From Treponema sp. (GTDB taxonomy: Bacteria; Spirochaetota; Spirochaetia; Treponematales; UBA12059), in NCBI GenBank assembly GCA_012517645.1, contig JAAYUR010000512.1, positions 1 to 5,183 of the forward strand: DNA of 5,183 bases. The letters run 5' to 3'. The translations under genes and the position numbers were made by a program. Under the pieces are notes generated by a model. That model was given only the letters and a program-made list of their open reading frames with translations, was not told the DNA's origin and did no database searches. Positions 1 to 4,120 of the stretch are shown piece by piece (position 1 is the stretch's first letter; each line of letters begins with the position of its first letter).

Positions 1-1
1 C

Positions 2-85
2 AGCAAGCCCCTGGACTCGGACGCCTTCCTGGCCTTCGCCTTTCCGGACAAAACGGCCGGGCCGGCGGCGGAACCGAGAGGTTGA
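2..85 (+). CDS. C-terminal end of an unidentified protein (5' part outside window)
   Basis: An open frame enters from the left edge and stops at TGA 83-85, leaving 27 visible codons. The visible tail begins SKPLDSDAFLAFAFPDKT and ends in a Gly/Pro/Ala-rich stretch. Most third positions are G or C, as in the clear genes of this window, which supports real coding. Another plus-strand frame is also open over these bases, so the frame choice rests mainly on codon bias and on the natural stop just before the convergent neighbour. No domain can be recognised from so short a piece, and no function is proposed. It would converge with the ttcA-like gene, whose stop codon lies 74 bp further on. Confidence 0.45.
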   Translation, partial: SKPLDSDAFLAFAFPDKTAGPAAEPRG

Positions 86-159
86 TCCTCGAGCAGGAGC
101 CCGAGCGGCCCCTTGGTGATCCGATCGAATCACCATCACAATCTTCGTACCACCCGGGG

Positions 160-876
160 CTACGCCAGGTACTCCCGGTTCACCTTGGACATCGACCGAA
201 AGAGGTTCCTCTTCAGCTCCGAGGAGCCCCCGGTCAGGGCCTCGATCTTGGCCCGCACCTCCTTGCGACGGGAGGCCCCGTCGAACCCGCAGGTGCAGGT
301 GACGCTCGCGAAGCCCTTCTCCCGGGCGAAGGACTCGATCTGGCGCTCCTCGCAGAGCGCCAAGGGCCGGATCACCGCAAGGGGGTACTTTTCGTACCGG
401 ACCACGGGGGGCATGGTGGAGATCTCCCCCTTGTGGAGCATGTTCATGAGCAGGGTCTCCACGATGTCGTCCAGGTGGTGGCCCAGGGCGATCTTGTTGA
501 AGCCCTCCGCCAGGGCGTAGCGGATGAGCTCCGTGCGGCGTTGGGTGGAGCACCAGTAGCAGTTCATGCGCTCACCGGGTTTCAGGCGGCCGATCACCGG
601 CACCCGGATCGAGGCGAAGGGCACGCCCCAGTCCCGGAACCGGGCTTCCAGAGGGGTCCGGTCCTGGGGTTCCCCGACGTCGGTCTCCACGTGGAGGGCC
701 AGGAACTCGAAGTTTTCCGGCCACCAGCGGCGCTTGACCGCCAGATCGTAGGCCAGGGTCGTGGAGTCCTTGCCCCCCGAGGCCCCTATGAGGATCCGGT
801 CCCCCGGGGCGATCATGGACCAGCGGCGCAGGGCCACCTCGGAGAGCTTGGCCACCGTGGTTTCCGCGTTCTTCAC
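160..876 (-). CDS. ttcA: TtcA-like tRNA 2-thiocytidine biosynthesis protein (PP-loop ATPase, Fe-S type)
   Basis: Seen: a 238-aa protein with the PP-loop SGGKDS at residues 33-38, a CYWC pair (C106, C109) in the middle, GHHLDD at 132-137, an IRPL segment at 169-172 and further cysteines C194 and C196 near the C-terminus. Known of the family: TtcA adenylates C32 of certain tRNAs through the PP-loop and replaces the oxygen with sulfur, using a [4Fe-4S] cluster held by a CxxC pair plus one distal Cys. It acts in the cytoplasm. The order PP-loop, CxxC, GHHxDD, distal Cys matches this group rather than TilS. At 238 aa it is shorter than the roughly 310-aa E. coli protein, with both ends trimmed but the core complete. 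The start is GTG at 876-874, with AGGA at 887-884 upstream leaving a 7-nt spacer. An ATG 9 nt further upstream hits a stop after three codons and cannot be the start. A related TtcA-like or TtuA-like thiolase with another tRNA target remains possible. Confidence 0.85.
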   Translation of the reverse strand: MKNAETTVAKLSEVALRRWSMIAPGDRILIGASGGKDSTTLAYDLAVKRRWWPENFEFLALHVETDVGEPQDRTPLEARFRDWGVPFASIRVPVIGRLKPGERMNCYWCSTQRRTELIRYALAEGFNKIALGHHLDDIVETLLMNMLHKGEISTMPPVVRYEKYPLAVIRPLALCEERQIESFAREKGFASVTCTCGFDGASRRKEVRAKIEALTGGSSELKRNLFRSMSKVNREYLA

Positions 877-883
877 GGACGCA

Positions 884-887
884 TCCT
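884..887 (-). promoter_or_regulatory. Ribosome binding site of the ttcA-like gene
   Basis: On the minus strand AGGA lies 7 nt ahead of the GTG at 876-874. This supports a GTG start over the nearby out-of-frame ATG, which ends after three codons. Confidence 0.6.
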
Positions 888-922
888 ACCGGCCCGGACG
901 CGCCCGCGTCCAGCCCGGGACG

Positions 923-933
923 GGGACTGTCCC
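923..933. repeat. Short perfect palindrome GGGACTGTCCC
   Basis: An 11-bp inverted repeat with 5-bp arms and a single central base lies in the ttcA-proximal half of the divergent region. It would fall in the 5' leader of the ttcA-like transcript if that promoter lies near 976-981. It could be a small operator or a fragment of a dispersed genomic repeat. Nothing in the window decides between these. Confidence 0.4.
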
Positions 934-950
934 ACCTGCGGAAATCGTCC

Positions 951-980
951 TTGACCCCTCGTCCCCGGCGGCGGTACTAT
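951..980 (+). promoter_or_regulatory. Predicted sigma70-type promoter of the copA-csoR operon
   Basis: The -35 box TTGACC (951-956) matches the TTGACA consensus at 5 of 6 positions. The -10 box TACTAT (975-980) matches TATAAT at 4 of 6, including the conserved TA at the front and T at the end. The spacer is 18 nt. Transcription would begin near 986-988, inside the CsoR-type palindrome, as expected for direct repression. This is the best promoter seen in the 877-1214 region. It leaves a leader of about 230 nt before the copA ATG. Confidence 0.65.
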
Positions 981-995
981 ACCCCCTGGGGGTAT
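979..995. promoter_or_regulatory. CsoR-type copper operator
   Basis: ATACCCCCTGGGGGTAT is a perfect inverted repeat with 8-bp arms around one central T. Known CsoR operators are GC-rich palindromes with a C-run facing a G-run flanked by TA-rich ends (ATACCC...GGGTAT), and this site has that form. It overlaps the last two bases of the -10 box and covers the predicted transcription start, so a bound CsoR would block RNA polymerase. A CsoR with intact copper ligands is encoded at 3711-4112, at the end of the operon this site would control. Confidence 0.85.
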
Positions 996-1029
996 CGTCG
1001 CGAATCGGACCATGTCCGATTCGCGACGA
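995..1029. repeat. Long perfect inverted repeat, 16-bp arms, loop CAT
   Basis: The arms TCGTCGCGAATCGGAC (995-1010) and 1014-1029 are exact reverse complements separated by three bases. The left arm begins on the last base of the CsoR-type operator. In RNA from the predicted promoter, this stem would start within about 8 nt of the 5' end. No T-run follows, so it does not look like an intrinsic terminator. It may be a second operator, a 5' mRNA-stabilising stem, or a REP-like dispersed repeat. Confidence 0.85.
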
Positions 1030-1031
1030 AT

Positions 1032-1066
1032 CGGTTTGGAAATCCCTCGTCGGGATTTCCAAACCG
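1032..1066. repeat. Second long perfect inverted repeat, 15-bp arms, loop TCGTC
   Basis: The arms CGGTTTGGAAATCCC (1032-1046) and 1052-1066 are exact reverse complements around a 5-nt loop. The repeat starts 2 bp after the preceding inverted repeat, but its stem sequence is largely different, so the two are not simply duplicates. Base composition is visibly less GC-rich than in the flanking genes. No T-run follows, which argues against a standard intrinsic terminator. Confidence 0.85.
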
Positions 1067-1076
1067 GCTGCCTAGG

Positions 1077-1169
1077 ATGAGTTATTCCCGTGGAATGGAT
1101 TATGGAAGGCTTGAGACCCTTCTCTTCCGGCTGAGCATCCATTCCAAGACCGAATCCGTCGGGGTATAG
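1077..1169 (+). CDS. Possible 30-codon upstream reading frame in the copA leader
   Basis: ATG 1077 to TAG 1167-1169 encodes a 30-aa peptide beginning MSYSRGMDYGRL and ending SKTESVGV. It lies in the predicted copA leader, overlaps the 1091-1146 stem and stops 8 nt before the GC-rich hairpin at 1177-1197. Against it: the only SD-like bases (AGG 1074-1076 region) abut the ATG, codon use is less GC-biased than in the real genes, and the peptide has no cysteines or metal-binding motif. It is recorded as a candidate leader peptide only and may be chance. Confidence 0.2.
   Translation: MSYSRGMDYGRLETLLFRLSIHSKTESVGV
1091..1146. repeat. Long-range stem in the copA leader (10-bp perfect arms)
   Basis: TGGAATGGAT (1091-1100) is the exact reverse complement of ATCCATTCCA (1137-1146). 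Inside it, GGAAG (1104-1108) can pair with CTTCC (1124-1128), giving a two-part stem. GAAGG (1105-1109) with CCTTC (1118-1122) is a competing inner pairing. The whole lies between the predicted transcription start and the copA start codon, so it would be part of the mRNA leader. Confidence 0.5.
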
Positions 1170-1176
1170 GAGACCC

Positions 1177-1197
1177 GGGCGGCCTTTCGAGCCGCCC
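1177..1197 (+). promoter_or_regulatory. GC-rich hairpin immediately upstream of the copA ribosome binding site
   Basis: GGGCGGC (1177-1183) pairs perfectly with GCCGCCC (1191-1197) around the loop CTTTCGA. The stem ends one base before GAGGAG (1199-1204). With a one-base bulge at C1198, C1176 can also pair with G1199 and reach into the Shine-Dalgarno sequence. It could affect translation initiation or protect the ribosome binding site. There is no downstream T-run, so a terminator role is unlikely. Confidence 0.5.
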
Positions 1198-1198
1198 C

Positions 1199-1204
1199 GA
1201 GGAG
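1199..1204 (+). promoter_or_regulatory. copA ribosome binding site
   Basis: GAGGAG is followed by a 10-nt spacer and ATG 1215. The spacing is slightly long. The ATG at 1205 directly abuts the site and would open a different frame, so it is not a usable start. ATG 1215 gives a protein that begins a few residues before the first GMTCAAC motif, as in other CopA proteins. Confidence 0.65.
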
Positions 1205-1214
1205 ATGAACCGCG

Positions 1215-3707
1215 ATGAAATCCGAACTGATACCCATACGGGGCATGACCTGCGCGGCCTGCGCCCGGGCCAACGAACGGACCGTGGGAGGCCTTGCGGG
1301 GGTGGCCAAGGCGGAGGTGAACCTAGCCACCGAGACCCTCCGGGTCGAGTACGAGGAGGGAGCCGTGGACCGGGCGGCCATCGCGGCCGCAGTGGCGGAC
1401 GCGGGCTACGAGGCGGTCCTGCCGCCGGAATACAAGACCGCCGTCGTGCCCGTCGGGGGCATGACCTGCGCGGCCTGCGCCGCCGCGGTGGAGCGGTCCG
1501 TCCGGGCCCTGTCCGGCGTCGCCTCCGCGGAGGTGAACCTGGTGTCCGAGAAGCTCACCGTGACCTACGATCCCGAGAGGATCCGCCTGTCGGAGATCAA
1601 GAAGGCTGTCCGGGACGCCGGGTACGAACCCCGGGCCGTGGAGGCCGAGACCGGGACGGACGAGCATGCGAAGGCCAAGGAACGGGACTACCGGAGGCTC
1701 CGGACCAACTTCTACATCGCCGCCGCGGCCGCCCTGCCCCTCCTGTACATCGCCATGGGGCACATGGTCGGGCTCCCCCTCCCGCAGGTTTTGCACCCCA
1801 TGCATCACCCCCTGAACTTCGCCCTGGTCCAGTTCGCCCTGACCCTGCCCGCGGTCTGGGCCGGCCGGCGCTTCTATTCCGTGGGTTTCCGGACCCTCCT
1901 CAAGGGCTCCCCGAACATGGACAGCCTGATCGCCATCGGAACCTCCGCCGCCATCGCCTACAGCGCCTACTCCACCCTCGAGATCGCCCGGGGGGACGCC
2001 TCCGCGGCGGGGCACCTCTACTTCGAAACCGCCGCGGTCATCATCGCCCTGATCCTCCTTGGCAAGGGGCTGGAGGCCAAGTCCAAGGGACGGGCTTCCG
2101 AGGCCATCAAGAAACTCATGGGCCTGGCCCCCAGCACCGCCCGGATCGTGCACGGGACCGAGGAGATCGAGATCCCCGTGGACGAGGTGGAAGTCGGCGA
2201 CCTGGTCCGGGTCCGTCCCGGGGAACGCGTCCCCGTGGACGGGGTGGTGGTCGAGGGCTGGACCTCCGTGGACGAGTCCATGCTGACCGGGGAGAGCCTG
2301 CCGGTCGAGAAGAAGGCCGGAGACACCGTGGCGGGGGCCACGGTCAACGGCACGGGGTCTTTCGTCTTCCGGGCGACCCGGGTGGGCAAGGACACGGCTC
2401 TGGCCCGGATCGTGCGCCTGGTCGAGGATGCCCAAGGCTCCAAGGCCCCCATCGCGGCCCTGGCGGACAAGGTCTCCGGGGTCTTCGTGCCCGTGGTCGC
2501 GGGCATCGCCCTGGCCGCGGCCCTGGCCTGGCTCCTGGCGGGCGAGGGAGCCGTCTTCTCCCTCCGGGTCTTCATCGCCGTCCTCACCATCGCCTGCCCC
2601 TGCGCCCTGGGCCTGGCCACCCCCACGGCCATCATGGTGGGCACGGGCAAGGGGGCGGAGCTCGGTGTCCTGATCAAGAGCGGGACGGCCCTGGAGACGG
2701 CGCACAAGGTCCGGGCCGTGGTCCTGGACAAGACCGGGACCATCACCGTCGGCAAGCCCTCGGTCACGGACGTGGAGGCCCTGGGTCCCTCGGGCGGTCC
2801 CGGTTCCACGGAAGCCCGGGACCGCCTCCTGGCCCTGGCGGCCGGGGCGGAGCGGGGCTCCGAGCACCCCCTGGCCTCCGCGGTGATCCGCGCCGCCGAG
2901 GAGAGGGGGCTGACCGTGGTGCCGCCCTCCTCCCTTCAGGCCGTCCCGGGCCGGGGCATCGAGGCCGAGGCGGGGGGCCGCCGGATCCTGGTGGGCAACG
3001 CCCGGATGATGGAGGAGAAGGGCGTGGACACGGCGCCCGCATCCGGAATCCTGGAGCGCTTTTTCCGGGAGGGCAAGACGGCCCTCTTCGTAGCCGCGGA
3101 CGGCAGGCTGGAAGGCATCCTGGCGGTGGCGGATACGGTCAAGGCGGGGAGCAAGGAGGCCGTCGCGGCCTTCCGGAGCCTGGGCATAACCACGATCATG
3201 ATCACCGGGGATTCCCGGGCCGTGGCCGAGGCGGTGGGCCGGGAGGTCGGGGTGGACCGGGTGCTGGCGGAGGTCCTCCCGGAGGACAAGGCCTCGGAGC
3301 TCGCCAAGCTCCAGGCGGAGGGCTACGTCACCGCCATGGTGGGGGACGGGATCAACGACGCCCCGGCCCTGGCCCGGGCGGACGTGGGGATCGCCATCGG
3401 CTCCGGCACGGACGTGGCCGCGGAGTCCGCGGACATCATTCTGGCCCGGAGCGACCTGATGGACGCCGTGTCGGCCCTGGCCCTGTCCCGGGCCGTGATC
3501 CGGAACATCCGTCAGAACCTCTTTTGGGCCTTCGCCTACAACGTCCTGGGCATCCCCGTGGCCGCGGGGCTCCTCCACCTCTTCGGGGGGCCCCTCTTGA
3601 ACCCGATCTTCGCCGCCGCGGCCATGTCCCTCTCGTCGGTCTCGGTGGTTTCCAACGCCCTGCGCCTGCGCCGCTTCCGCGCGCCGACGGCCCGGGCGGG
3701 GAGGTAG
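1215..3707 (+). CDS. copA: Cu(I)-exporting P1B-type ATPase CopA, two HMA domains
   Basis: This 830-aa inner-membrane pump uses ATP to move Cu(I) out of the cytoplasm. Two N-terminal HMA domains each carry GMTCAAC (CxxC at 13-16 and 85-88). Hydrophobic segments follow at about 165-185, 200-217, 237-255, 265-283, 425-445, 450-472, 765-785 and 790-812, giving the eight helices of the family. Catalytic motifs in order are TGES (358-361, actuator), CPC (461-463, membrane copper site), DKTGT (phosphorylated Asp D505), SEHP (H551), TGD (664-666) and GDGINDAP (from G710). Y775/N776 in the seventh helix and M804/S808 (MSLSS) in the eighth mark the Cu(I) subgroup rather than Zn/Cd pumps. The length is normal for a two-HMA CopA. 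It is first in an operon with csoR, whose ATG lies 3 bp after the copA stop. Regulation is inferred from the CsoR-type operator at 979-995. Nothing is missing or broken. Confidence 0.97.
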   Translation: MKSELIPIRGMTCAACARANERTVGGLAGVAKAEVNLATETLRVEYEEGAVDRAAIAAAVADAGYEAVLPPEYKTAVVPVGGMTCAACAAAVERSVRALSGVASAEVNLVSEKLTVTYDPERIRLSEIKKAVRDAGYEPRAVEAETGTDEHAKAKERDYRRLRTNFYIAAAAALPLLYIAMGHMVGLPLPQVLHPMHHPLNFALVQFALTLPAVWAGRRFYSVGFRTLLKGSPNMDSLIAIGTSAAIAYSAYSTLEIARGDASAAGHLYFETAAVIIALILLGKGLEAKSKGRASEAIKKLMGLAPSTARIVHGTEEIEIPVDEVEVGDLVRVRPGERVPVDGVVVEGWTSVDESMLTGESLPVEKKAGDTVAGATVNGTGSFVFRATRVGKDTALARIVRLVEDAQGSKAPIAALADKVSGVFVPVVAGIALAAALAWLLAGEGAVFSLRVFIAVLTIACPCALGLATPTAIMVGTGKGAELGVLIKSGTALETAHKVRAVVLDKTGTITVGKPSVTDVEALGPSGGPGSTEARDRLLALAAGAERGSEHPLASAVIRAAEERGLTVVPPSSLQAVPGRGIEAEAGGRRILVGNARMMEEKGVDTAPASGILERFFREGKTALFVAADGRLEGILAVADTVKAGSKEAVAAFRSLGITTIMITGDSRAVAEAVGREVGVDRVLAEVLPEDKASELAKLQAEGYVTAMVGDGINDAPALARADVGIAIGSGTDVAAESADIILARSDLMDAVSALALSRAVIRNIRQNLFWAFAYNVLGIPVAAGLLHLFGGPLLNPIFAAAAMSLSSVSVVSNALRLRRFRAPTARAGR
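3698..3704 (+). promoter_or_regulatory. csoR ribosome binding site inside the copA 3' end
   Basis: GGGGAGG lies 6 nt before ATG 3711 and overlaps the last codons of copA. This strong, well-spaced site supports the upstream start and therefore the unusual N-terminal extension of CsoR. It also makes translational coupling with copA likely. Confidence 0.75.
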
Positions 3708-3710
3708 GAC

Positions 3711-4112
3711 ATGGGCGAAAAGATCGAAACCGATGCCGGGTCCGCGCCCGGCGCGGCCGCCCCGGGGACTACGGGACCCGGCCCGATACACGGCGACCCG
3801 GGCTGCGGGTGCTCCGGAGATCCCGCCCTGCCCGAGTGCCGGAAGACCGTGCGCCCCTCCGACCTCAAGCGTGCACTGGACGCCCGTCTGGCCCGCATCG
3901 AGGGCCAGGTCCGGGGGATCCGGCGGATGATCTCCGAGGACGCCTACTGCGACGACGTCCTGGCCCAGGTCTCCGCCGCCCGGAGCGCCCTGGATCGCAC
4001 GGCCCTGGCGGTCCTGGAGCACCACATGAAGCACTGCCTGATCGACCGGGTGCGGGCCGGCCAGGACGAGATCGTGGACGAGCTTGTGGAGTCCCTGTCC
4101 CGGATGCTCTAG
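3711..4112 (+). CDS. csoR: CsoR-family copper-sensing transcriptional repressor with Cys-bearing N-terminal extension
   Basis: A 133-aa cytoplasmic all-helical repressor of the CsoR/RcnR/FrmR (DUF156) family. Helix 1 begins near residue 50 (LKRALDARLARIEGQVRGI). The Cu(I) ligand set C80-H105-C109 is complete with the same spacing as C36-H61-C65 of Mycobacterium tuberculosis CsoR. Y79 and E124 match the conserved Tyr and Glu linked to copper-triggered release of DNA. These residues favour a copper sensor over the Ni/Co, formaldehyde or persulfide relatives. It probably binds the palindrome at 979-995 and thereby represses its own operon, letting go when Cu(I) binds. Odd: residues 1-49 form a Gly/Pro/Ala-rich extension ending in H27, C32, C34 and C43, absent from the M. 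tuberculosis protein. A GTG at codon 47 would give a conventional length, but the strong SD before ATG 3711 and the coding-like third positions of the extension favour the long form. Confidence 0.92.
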   Translation: MGEKIETDAGSAPGAAAPGTTGPGPIHGDPGCGCSGDPALPECRKTVRPSDLKRALDARLARIEGQVRGIRRMISEDAYCDDVLAQVSAARSALDRTALAVLEHHMKHCLIDRVRAGQDEIVDELVESLSRML

Positions 4113-4120
4113 CGGTAGTG

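Noticed and set aside
114..135. Inverted repeat TGGTGAT / ATCACCA between the left partial gene and the ttcA-like gene, a possible terminator
   Set aside because: The 7-bp stem is AT-containing with an 8-nt loop and has no clear T-run on either strand. The convergent location is suitable, but the structure is too weak to call.
82..954. A 290-codon plus-strand frame over the ttcA-like gene
   Set aside because: It lies wholly opposite a gene with clear PP-loop and CxxC motifs, and its product is low-complexity. It is an antisense shadow.
1161..1167. GGGGTAT resembling half of the CsoR operator
   Set aside because: There is no matching ATACCCC half nearby, and an isolated 7-mer half-site is weak evidence for binding.
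877..1214. CRISPR array, tRNA or mobile-element ends in the divergent region
   Set aside because: The repeats here are inverted rather than regularly spaced direct repeats. No cloverleaf with an anticodon arm was seen, and there is no transposase gene or target-site duplication.
1323..4034. A 903-codon open frame antisense to copA
   Set aside because: Long antisense frames arise from strong GC third-position bias. The product is low-complexity Gly/Arg/Asp-rich, lacks domains, and overlaps an intact CopA with all its motifs.
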